Part shown: in pieces, positions 1 to 7,314 of the stretch
How positions within the stretch are numbered: the first letter of the stretch is position 1
Layout of the letters: each line of letters starts with the position of its first letter
Assembly (NCBI GenBank): GCA_937900045.1
Contig: CALCEB010000096.1
Span: 1 to 57,169, forward strand
Reading direction: 5' to 3'
Length of the DNA stretch: 57,169 nt
Source: an uncultured Acidobacteriota bacterium
GTDB taxonomy: Bacteria > Acidobacteriota > Terriglobia > UBA7540
Program-made: the position numbers and the translations under genes
Notes under the pieces: generated by a model
The model's database searches: none
Seen by the model: only the letters and a program-made list of their open reading frames with translations
Told to the model about the DNA's origin: nothing

Positions 1-4
1 CCGC

Positions 5-108
5 CTAACCCGGATTATTCATAAAGTTTTACTTGAGGACCGTCAGGGCACGGTTTTAACCGTGCCCTGACGGTCCCCTACTGGAAGTTCGTGAATAATC
101 CGGGCTAA
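5..108. mobile_element. Miniature inverted-repeat element E1, copy 1
   Basis: Terminal inverted repeats CCCGGATTATTCA (9-21) and its exact complement (92-104) enclose a perfect 19-bp hairpin, arms 37-55 and 58-76 with a TT loop. The element is flanked by the direct repeat CTAA (5-8 and 105-108), as expected of a 4-bp target duplication. It encodes no protein, so it would be non-autonomous. Its right flank contains the TAG stop codon of nuoN (105-107 on the minus strand), so the insertion abuts the gene end. The hairpin could stall transcription leaving nuoN, but no T-tract follows. A degenerate second copy lies at about 53126-53229. I did not assign it to an IS family. Confidence 0.7.
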
Positions 109-1559
109 CGCGTAATACTTCTTACTGCAGTCGTCACAACTCCAAGCAAGTAGCCCGGGTAGACCCCAAGCCACACGAGCAATACGCCAAGTAACCCCAG
201 GATGATTCCGCTCGAGGCCGGAACGTGAAGCATGGGCAATTCGTCAGTAGTTTCCGCCGGGGAGCTGAAAATGGCCACGACCACCCGAAGGTAATAGTAA
301 AGGCCCACGACGCTGGTGAGCACGAGAAGAATGATCAGACCCCACAAGGCAGAGGACGCGCCAGCAGCCACGATGTAGAACTTACCGAAAAAGCCCGCTG
401 TTACCGGAATGCCGGCAAGTGACAGCAGCATCAGCGTGAGCACGGCGCCGAGCGCCGGCCGCCTCCAGAAAAGGCCTCGATAATCCTCAATACGGTCCGC
501 GTCGCGGCCACCCGAAGAAAGCACGGTGACGACGCCAAAGGCGCCGAGAGTCGTGATGAAATAGGCCACAAGATAGAAGCTGACCGCTTGCGCGCCCATC
601 GCTCCCCCTGCCAGGAAGGCTACGAGCACATAACCCATGTGAGCGATGGACGAGTAGGCGAGAATCCGCTTCACGTTGTTCTGGAGCAGAGCGAGCACGT
701 TCCCTGCAATCATAGAAGCAATGGCAATGATGGCAAGAACCAGGAAGACGGACTCAAATCGCCGCATCGAAATCGTATAAAAGTATCGCAATAGGAGAGC
801 GAACATCGCGCCTTTGGAGACCGTCGCCACAAACGCCGTCACCGGAGCCGGAGCGCCTTCATAGATGTCAGGAGTCCATAGGTGGAAAGGCACCAGGGCG
901 AGTTTGAATCCGAAGCCGGTAATGATGAGCGCAGTGCCAGCCACCAGCACCGGCAGGTCCGGGTTCGCGCCGCCTAACATCAGAGCTTCGATGCGGGTGA
1001 ACTGCATGGTCCCAAGCTCGGCATAGATGAGCGCCATGCCAAATAGCAGAAATGCCGCCGACGATGCGGCCAGGATCAGGTACTTGATCCCGGCCTCGAG
1101 GGGCAGAGCCCGGTCGCGCAAATAGGCATTAAGCGCGTAGAGAGCGATGCTTAGGATTTCCAGTCCCAGAAAGAACGATACGAAGTGGTTGCTGGCTACG
1201 AGAACGATCGAGCCCAGTGCGGCCACGAGAATCAAGATGTAGAGTTCTTCACGATGCTCCGTCTGGCGTTCAAAATAACCGTAGGAAAGAACCACCACGG
1301 CGGACGTAGCAGCCACAATGAGGCCCATATAAAACAGCGCGTAGCCGTCGATCGTCAGGAGGGGTCCGACTTGCCGCGGCGCGAGTGGAGCCACGTACCA
1401 AAGCGAGGCGAACGTGGTGGCCAACCCGATGAGCGTCAAGACCGCCGCCACGGCATGATTGCGGTGAATTGCAGCGGCAATCATCACCACGACGGAGGTT
1501 GCGGTGATCAAGATGAACGGTAATAACGCCGTGATATCTGAGCTATTTAACGGGGTCAT
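105..1559 (-). CDS. nuoN: NADH-quinone oxidoreductase subunit N
   Basis: Antiporter-like membrane subunit of complex I, one of three (L, M, N) that translocate protons. The protein has 484 residues, almost all hydrophobic helices, with the Proton_antipo_M signature: a FHLWTPDIYEGAP stretch, a conserved Lys in the ATVSKGAMF segment and an NVKRILAYSSIAHMGY segment typical of this family. I chose the ATG at 1559 because it overlaps the nuoM stop as ATGA, indicating translational coupling. An open frame continues upstream inside nuoM but reads as an out-of-frame shadow. The TAG stop (105-107) lies in the CTAA flank of the E1 element, so the reading frame ends exactly at the insertion. Last gene of the nuo operon. 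Confidence 0.95.
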   Translation of the reverse strand: MTPLNSSDITALLPFILITATSVVVMIAAAIHRNHAVAAVLTLIGLATTFASLWYVAPLAPRQVGPLLTIDGYALFYMGLIVAATSAVVVLSYGYFERQTEHREELYILILVAALGSIVLVASNHFVSFFLGLEILSIALYALNAYLRDRALPLEAGIKYLILAASSAAFLLFGMALIYAELGTMQFTRIEALMLGGANPDLPVLVAGTALIITGFGFKLALVPFHLWTPDIYEGAPAPVTAFVATVSKGAMFALLLRYFYTISMRRFESVFLVLAIIAIASMIAGNVLALLQNNVKRILAYSSIAHMGYVLVAFLAGGAMGAQAVSFYLVAYFITTLGAFGVVTVLSSGGRDADRIEDYRGLFWRRPALGAVLTLMLLSLAGIPVTAGFFGKFYIVAAGASSALWGLIILLVLTSVVGLYYYLRVVVAIFSSPAETTDELPMLHVPASSGIILGLLGVLLVWLGVYPGYLLGVVTTAVRSITR

Positions 1560-3067
1560 CGATTGGCAGCCTCGAAAGATTGGCTGTTGCTGGCAGACCG
1601 CTGCAAGTTGTGCATGGCGGGCCGGAAGGTCCTGAGCACTCGTTGCGGATATAGCCCAAGCCATAGCAGGATAGCCATCATCGGAACGTAGATAATGACT
1701 TCCCGCGCCGCGAGGTCCGGGACGGACCATTGGTTTGTATTCGGCCCGTGATAGGCGCGCTGGATAAACCGCAAAGCGTAAAGAGTCGACAAGAGCACGC
1801 CAATGGTTGCGGCAATGGTCAAGCCGGTAAAGCCCGCCTTGTAGGTTCCAAGCAGCACCAGGAACTCGCCGACGAAGTCACCCAGCCCCGGTAATCCCAT
1901 GGACCCCATCGCAAAAAACATAGCGACACCGCTCATGCGCGGGATGGTAGCCCATAAGCCGCCCAGCTTGTCCATTTCACGGGTATGGGTGCGTTCCTGG
2001 AGTTGGCCGACCAACATGAAGAGCGACCCGGTGCTGATGCCGTGACAAATCATGCCGATGAGTGCGCCCTGAAGGGCAAGATCATTCCACGCATAAATGC
2101 CAAGCAGCACAAAACCTAGGTGGCTGACGCTGGTATAAGCGACCAGCCGTTTCAAGTCCGTTTGCGCAAAGGCCATGACGGCGCCATAGATGATGCCGAT
2201 GACGGCGAGCGTCATGGCAACCGGAGCGAACTGGTGCGACGCTCGCGGGAAGAGAGGAATGACGAACCGGATCAGTCCGTAAGCGCCCGTCTTCAAGAGG
2301 AGACCGGCCAGAATTACGCTGCCCGCCGTCGGGGCTTCCGTATGGGCGTCGGGCAGCCAGGGGTGCAACGGAAACATGGGCAGTTTCACCGCGAAGCCGA
2401 TGAAGAAGCCGAGCATGATCAGGAAAGCAGTGTGCGGCGCCATGGACGTGCCGAGCAGATCCTTGTATTCAAACGTGTAAACGCCCGTGGTCGAATGGTG
2501 GATGAAGTAAAGCGCCACGATGCTGATGAGCATCAAAAGGCCGCAAGCCTGGGTGAAAATGAAAAACTTGACGGCGGCGTAGATGCGGCGCTCGTGGCCC
2601 CAGACGGCGATCAGAAAATACATGGGCACCAGCATCAGTTCCCACGCGAAATAGAAAAGGAATAAGTCAACGGCAAGGAACACGGCAACGATACCGGCGA
2701 GAATCCACATCAAGTTCAGATGGAAGAAGCCGGCGCCCTTTTTGATCTCCCGCCATGAAGTGAGCACGGATACGATGCCGAGCAGGAAGGTCAGTAACAC
2801 CATCAGCAGGCTCAGGCCGTCCATGGCCAGATGGAAATGAATGCCGAGCTGAGAAATCCATGCCCAATTGACTTCAATGAACCATTTGCCATTGGAGAGC
2901 AGATGGACTTCCCGGGCGTAGCGGCGCCAAAGGCCGAGACTCAGCGCAAAGCAGAGGATGGCCGCAAGGAGTGAGATCCAGCGGGCGGCAAGCTCGCTCC
3001 AGCGGGCAAAGATCCAGGCCAAGACGCCGGCGGCAAGCGGAATGACAATGAGCCAGACAAGAATCAT
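1556..3067 (-). CDS. nuoM: NADH-quinone oxidoreductase subunit M
   Basis: Antiporter-like proton-pumping subunit of complex I, 503 residues, the usual length. It shows the conserved membrane Glu in LFYFAWELMLVPMYFL (TM5 region), the HPWLPDAHTEAPTAGSVILA signature and a DLKRLVAYTSVSHLGF motif with the proton-channel Lys. The start overlaps the nuoL stop as ATGA (3064-3067), and its own stop overlaps the nuoN start in the same way. Cytoplasmic-membrane protein in the distal part of the nuo operon. Confidence 0.96.
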   Translation of the reverse strand: MILVWLIVIPLAAGVLAWIFARWSELAARWISLLAAILCFALSLGLWRRYAREVHLLSNGKWFIEVNWAWISQLGIHFHLAMDGLSLLMVLLTFLLGIVSVLTSWREIKKGAGFFHLNLMWILAGIVAVFLAVDLFLFYFAWELMLVPMYFLIAVWGHERRIYAAVKFFIFTQACGLLMLISIVALYFIHHSTTGVYTFEYKDLLGTSMAPHTAFLIMLGFFIGFAVKLPMFPLHPWLPDAHTEAPTAGSVILAGLLLKTGAYGLIRFVIPLFPRASHQFAPVAMTLAVIGIIYGAVMAFAQTDLKRLVAYTSVSHLGFVLLGIYAWNDLALQGALIGMICHGISTGSLFMLVGQLQERTHTREMDKLGGLWATIPRMSGVAMFFAMGSMGLPGLGDFVGEFLVLLGTYKAGFTGLTIAATIGVLLSTLYALRFIQRAYHGPNTNQWSVPDLAAREVIIYVPMMAILLWLGLYPQRVLRTFRPAMHNLQRSASNSQSFEAANR

Positions 3068-4956
3068 AGGAAGAGGGCAATCGCAATAAAGATTACAGAA
3101 CCGATAACCACGGCCGCCGCGTACCAGCGGACGCGGCCGGTTTCGGTTGCCTGGAATCCCTGCCAGAAGAAGCGCGTGACCGCGGCAATGCCGGTGTAGA
3201 TGCCGTCAACAAAGTCCCCCTTATTAACCCGGGCGAAGAGCAGGATGGGCTGCACGAAGACTTTGTCATACAGCCAGTCCATCGCCCAATCCGAAAACCA
3301 GAAGCGGTGCATGGCGCGGCAAATGGCTGGCCGCGTGAGCGCCTCGGCATACTCGCGCCGGGCGAAGAACAGGAAGTAAGCAATGACCAGTCCGATGATG
3401 AATGCCAGCGTCACCCAAGCTTCCGAAGTGACTTCGCCCATCGCCGCGGCATGCACAGCGGCCATCGAGGGCAGCGCCTTTTCCAGGAAGTTGTTGAAGA
3501 TCTGAATGTGTCCGAGGCCCTCCGGCGTGCTGAGGAATCCACCGATGATCGAGAGCACTGCTAGAATGATGCATGGAATCTTCATCGCCCATCCGGGCTT
3601 CTTGGCAACATGGGTTTTGGCTTCGCCAAAGAAAGTCAGGAAAATCATCCGGAAGGTATAAAGAGCGGTCAGCAGCACGCCGAAGACGGCAAAGAACCAC
3701 AGCGTCGAGCTGCCATTCGGGCCCACCCGCGCGCTCCAGATGATGAGGCCCTTACTGTAAAAGCCGGCCGTGATCAACGGCAACCCGGCCAGCGAACAGC
3801 CGCCGATGAGGAACGTCCAGAAGGTGACCGGAAGCTCCTTGCGCAACCCGCCCATCTTGAACATGTTCTGCTCGTGATGCAGCGATTCAATGATCATGCC
3901 CGCTCCCAGAAAGAGCAGGGCTTTGAAGAAAGCATGGGTCATGAAATGGAAAATGGCTGCGGTCCACGCTCCAACGCCGAGCGCCAGAAACATGTAACCA
4001 ATCTGGCTGACGGTGGAGTAGGCGAGTACGCGCTTAATGTCGTTTTGCGTCAGGGCGCTGAAACCCGCAACCGTCAGCGTCGCCAGGCCGACAATGGCAA
4101 CGGTGGTTTGTGCGGGGGGCGACAGGGCGAAAAGGACATGCGTTCGCGCGATCAAATAGACGCCCGCCGTGACCATGGTGGCAGCGTGAATCAATGCACT
4201 GGTAGGGGTGGGGCCGGCCATGGCATCCGGCAACCAGACTTGGAGCGGAAGTTGCGCCGACTTGCCACACGCGCCGCCCAGCAACAGCAAAGCTGCGGCG
4301 GTGGCAAGTCCCGAGCCAACCGGCCATTGAGCCTGGGCGCGCTGCATCAGGTCCTGAATCTGGAGGGTGCCAAGATGGGTGAAAAGCAAAAAGAGCCCCA
4401 CGGTCATGGCCGTGTCGCCCACGCGGGTGACGTAAAAAGCCTTCCGGGCGGCGGCGCCGTTCTCGGGTTTGGTGTACCAGAAGCCGATCAACAGATAGCT
4501 GCAAAGTCCCACGCCCTCCCATCCGAGGAACAGCAGCAAAAGATTGTCGCCCAGGAGGAGCATGAGCATCGACGCGACGAAAAGGTTCATGTAGGCAAAA
4601 AACCGGCTATAGCCCTCATCGCCGTTCATGTATTCCGTAGAGTACCAGTGAATCAGGAAGCCGACGCAGGTCACCACCAACACCATCAACAGTGAGAGGG
4701 GATCCAGATAAAGGGCGACGTGAGGCTGGAAACCTCCGACATCCATCCATGTCCAGAGGTTCTGAGTGTAGGCATTGCCGGCCGGGGGTGCGCTGAAAAA
4801 ACTGCCGGCAACGATCAACGAAATGACCGCAGACACCAGGATCGTGCCCGGGCCCATCAACGACACAGCCCGGCGGGACAATCGAGGTCCCAAAATGGCC
4901 AAAGCCAGAAAACCTGCAAAGGGCAGAGCAGGCACTAGCCAAAGCAAGTCGAGCAT
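3064..4956 (-). CDS. nuoL: NADH-quinone oxidoreductase subunit L
   Basis: Largest antiporter-like subunit of complex I (630 residues), which also supplies the long lateral helix that ties the membrane arm together. Visible signatures are FLGWEGVGLCSYLLIGFWY with the conserved Glu, VWLPDAMAGPTPTSALIHAA, and DIKRVLAYSTVSQIGYMF. The C-terminus ends in a hydrophobic helix (VIGSVIFIAIALFL), as expected for the terminal anchor. One base separates it from nuoK, and it overlaps nuoM by 4 bp. Confidence 0.96.
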   Translation of the reverse strand: MLDLLWLVPALPFAGFLALAILGPRLSRRAVSLMGPGTILVSAVISLIVAGSFFSAPPAGNAYTQNLWTWMDVGGFQPHVALYLDPLSLLMVLVVTCVGFLIHWYSTEYMNGDEGYSRFFAYMNLFVASMLMLLLGDNLLLLFLGWEGVGLCSYLLIGFWYTKPENGAAARKAFYVTRVGDTAMTVGLFLLFTHLGTLQIQDLMQRAQAQWPVGSGLATAAALLLLGGACGKSAQLPLQVWLPDAMAGPTPTSALIHAATMVTAGVYLIARTHVLFALSPPAQTTVAIVGLATLTVAGFSALTQNDIKRVLAYSTVSQIGYMFLALGVGAWTAAIFHFMTHAFFKALLFLGAGMIIESLHHEQNMFKMGGLRKELPVTFWTFLIGGCSLAGLPLITAGFYSKGLIIWSARVGPNGSSTLWFFAVFGVLLTALYTFRMIFLTFFGEAKTHVAKKPGWAMKIPCIILAVLSIIGGFLSTPEGLGHIQIFNNFLEKALPSMAAVHAAAMGEVTSEAWVTLAFIIGLVIAYFLFFARREYAEALTRPAICRAMHRFWFSDWAMDWLYDKVFVQPILLFARVNKGDFVDGIYTGIAAVTRFFWQGFQATETGRVRWYAAAVVIGSVIFIAIALFL

Positions 4957-4957
4957 C

Positions 4958-5266
4958 TCATCCCCTCATCTCGCTCAAGACATCCACATCCAGCGTGCGG
5001 TAGCGATGATAAAGCTGAAGAACAAGCGCCAGGCCAACGGAAACCTCCGCGGCGGCCATGGCCAAAATGAAAATGAACATCACCTGCCCGCCGGCCTGTC
5101 CCCAGCGCGACCCGGCAACAACAAACGCCAATCCCGCGGCGTTCACCATGACCTCAAGCGACATGAGGACGAACAGCAGGTTACGGCGAACTAGCAGGCC
5201 GGTCATTCCCAGCGCGAACAAGATCCCCGCCAGAATCAGACCGTGTGTGAATGGCACGGACGTCAT
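4958..5266 (-). CDS. nuoK: NADH-quinone oxidoreductase subunit K
   Basis: Small three-helix membrane subunit of complex I, 102 residues, normal for NuoK. The two conserved membrane acidic positions are present, in LMSLEVMVNA and in the AMAAAEVSVGLAL helix. The start at 5266 has a GGAG about 10 bases upstream. That start lies 86 bp inside the 3' end of nuoJ in another frame. A single base separates the stop from nuoL. Confidence 0.95.
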   Translation of the reverse strand: MTSVPFTHGLILAGILFALGMTGLLVRRNLLFVLMSLEVMVNAAGLAFVVAGSRWGQAGGQVMFIFILAMAAAEVSVGLALVLQLYHRYRTLDVDVLSEMRG

Positions 5267-5777
5267 GATTCAGTGTCTCCGTTGGACTTCGTCTTTCGTA
5301 ACCGAGGTGATAGGCCCCGACCAACCCGCCCAGCAACAGCATGGAGGCTAGCTCAACCCCGATCAGGTACGGTCCATACATCGCCAAGCCGACTTGTTTA
5401 GGCCCGATGACGCCGGACATCGCGCCCTGGGCTCCTGTACCCGAAAACAAGTAAATGACTTCACCCCCAAGAATGACCGCGAGAATGACAGGCCCCACCC
5501 ACATTCCAGGCTTCAGCCACGACTTCTCAAGGTCCACGGCGCGGCGGCCGAGGTTGAGCAGCATGATCACAAAAATGAAAAGCACCATGATCGCCCCAGC
5601 ATAGATGATAACTTCCAGGGCCGCCACAAACGGCGCGCCGATCACATAGAAGACGACCGCCACCGCAAGCAGCGAGACGATCAGGTACAAAAGCGCGTGC
5701 ACGGCATTGACCCGCGTCAGCATCATGATGGTGGCAGCGACCGCCACCGCAGCCGAAATATAAAATAGCCAATCCAT
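5181..5777 (-). CDS. nuoJ: NADH-quinone oxidoreductase subunit J
   Basis: Membrane subunit of complex I with five predicted helices (198 residues). The LEVIIYAGAIMVLFIFVIMLL segment is diagnostic of NuoJ. Family members usually stop shortly after the last helix (here around AYHLGYERR). This one continues for about 35 more charged residues whose coding sequence overlaps the first 86 bp of nuoK in another frame. The tail may be genuine or the product of an ancestral frameshift that removed the normal stop. Eleven bases separate it from nuoI. Confidence 0.92.
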   Translation of the reverse strand: MDWLFYISAAVAVAATIMMLTRVNAVHALLYLIVSLLAVAVVFYVIGAPFVAALEVIIYAGAIMVLFIFVIMLLNLGRRAVDLEKSWLKPGMWVGPVILAVILGGEVIYLFSGTGAQGAMSGVIGPKQVGLAMYGPYLIGVELASMLLLGGLVGAYHLGYERRSPTETLNHDVRAIHTRSDSGGDLVRAGNDRPASSP

Positions 5778-5788
5778 ATCAGCTTGAA

Positions 5789-6304
5789 TTAAGGCAGATT
5801 GCTGTGCACATCCGTGGGCGGATCCTCGCGTTCGGATTCACCCTTGTTCTTGCCGCCTATCTGCACTCCGGCGACACGCCAGAAATTATAATCCGGGTAC
5901 TTGCCGGGACCATCGATGAGCAACTGCTCCTTTTCATACACCAAGTTCTGGCGTTTATATTCCGCCATTTCAAAATCCGGGGTGAGCTGGATGGCGTAAG
6001 TCGGACAAGCATCTTCGCACAAACCGCAGAAAATACAACGCGAGAAATTGATCCGGAAGAACTCCGGATAACGCCGTCCCTGCGGATCCTCGGTGGCCTG
6101 TAAGGCGATGCAATCGACGGGACAGGCGACCGCGCACAGGTAACACGCGACGCAGCGCTCCCCGCCGTCAGGATCACGGGAGAGAATGATCCGTCCGCGC
6201 CAGCGGGGGGCCAAGTACGGTTTTTCATCCGGATATTGCACCGTGACCCGGGGCCGGAACGTATGCTGAAGTATTTCCCAAAAGGTTCTCAGCAGGCTCA
6301 ACAC
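5789..6304 (-). CDS. nuoI: NADH-quinone oxidoreductase subunit I (2x[4Fe-4S])
   Basis: Ferredoxin-like subunit carrying clusters N6a and N6b that pass electrons toward NuoB. Two CxxCxxCxxxCP motifs are complete (Cys51, 54, 57, 61 and 90, 93, 96, 100, counted from the chosen start). I chose the GTG at 6304, preceded by GGCGGGAG at good spacing, giving 171 residues starting with the short amphipathic membrane-contact helix VLSLLRTFWEIL. An upstream ATG at 6424 would extend the protein 40 residues into nuoH with no family-like sequence. It lies 44 bp after nuoH. Confidence 0.93.
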   Translation of the reverse strand: MLSLLRTFWEILQHTFRPRVTVQYPDEKPYLAPRWRGRIILSRDPDGGERCVACYLCAVACPVDCIALQATEDPQGRRYPEFFRINFSRCIFCGLCEDACPTYAIQLTPDFEMAEYKRQNLVYEKEQLLIDGPGKYPDYNFWRVAGVQIGGKNKGESEREDPPTDVHSNLP

Positions 6305-6348
6305 AATGTAAACTCCCGCCCACCCCAGTGTGAAGTCAAGGCAGACTC

Positions 6349-7314
6349 TTACTTCTGAATCGCCAGCACAATGGCGCCCGTCACCAGCAGGTTCGCGAGG
6401 GCCAAAGGCAACATGATCTTCCATCCCCAGGACATCAGTTGGTCAAATCGCGGGCGGGGCATCGCCGCCCGCAGCAGAATAAAGAACCCGATGAAAAAAA
6501 AGGTCTTGATGAGAAACCACGCGACGGGCGGCAGCACTGGGCCCAGCCAGCCTCCAAAGAAAAGCACGGAAATCAATGCGGAAATCAGCGTGACGCCCAG
6601 GTATTCACCCACGAAGAACATGCCGAACTTCATACCCGAATATTCCGAATGAAATCCGGCCACCAGTTCGCTTTCCGCCTCCGGCAGATCGAAAGGTAAC
6701 CGCCGCGTCTCCGCGATTCCAGCAATCAGGAAGAGCACGAAGCCCAGAAACTGGGGGACAACAAACCACACGTGGCGCTGCGCCAGGACAATATCCTTCA
6801 AGCTGAAGGATCCCGTGAGCAGCACGATGCCCATCAACGAAAGGCCCATGAATACTTCATAGCTAATCATCTGGGCGGACGCCCGCAGACCGCCCAGCAG
6901 CGCATACTTGTTGTCGGAAGACCACCCGCCCAGCACGACGCTGTAAACGCCCATTGAAGACATGGCCAGAACAAAGAGAAGGCCAATGTTTAGGTCCGCA
7001 ATGACGATTTTCTGAGTCACCGGCAGGACCGCATAGGACATGAGGGCGGTCACCATGACGATGCCGGGGGCGATGATGAAGATCCCTTTGTCTGCAAACG
7101 GCGGAATCCAATCCTCTTTCCAGAGCAGCTTGATGGTGTCGGCAATGACTTGAAGAAGCCCGAACGGCCCGACCCGGTTCGGGCCGTACCGGTCCTGCCA
7201 GACGGCCAGAAGCCTGCGCTCCACCCAAATCAGGTTCGCGGCGATAGTAAGCGACACAAAGAGAATACCCACAATAATCGCGACCGGAATGATGATGTCT
7301 TGAAGATGGTTCAT
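6349..7314 (-). CDS. nuoH: NADH-quinone oxidoreductase subunit H
   Basis: Membrane subunit forming the quinone-binding chamber with NuoB and NuoD (321 residues, eight helices). The canonical RYGPNRVGPFGLLQ loop and the LPEAESELVAGFHSEYSGMK loop with its acidic cluster are both present. The start overlaps the nuoG stop as ATGA (7311-7314), indicating translational coupling. Confidence 0.96.
   Translation of the reverse strand: MNHLQDIIIPVAIIVGILFVSLTIAANLIWVERRLLAVWQDRYGPNRVGPFGLLQVIADTIKLLWKEDWIPPFADKGIFIIAPGIVMVTALMSYAVLPVTQKIVIADLNIGLLFVLAMSSMGVYSVVLGGWSSDNKYALLGGLRASAQMISYEVFMGLSLMGIVLLTGSFSLKDIVLAQRHVWFVVPQFLGFVLFLIAGIAETRRLPFDLPEAESELVAGFHSEYSGMKFGMFFVGEYLGVTLISALISVLFFGGWLGPVLPPVAWFLIKTFFFIGFFILLRAAMPRPRFDQLMSWGWKIMLPLALANLLVTGAIVLAIQK

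Noticed and set aside
3610..4695. 361-codon open frame on the plus strand opposite nuoL
   Set aside because: Composition is Gln/Arg/His-rich and low-complexity, as expected of antisense frames in GC-rich DNA, and it lies wholly within the certain nuoL gene.
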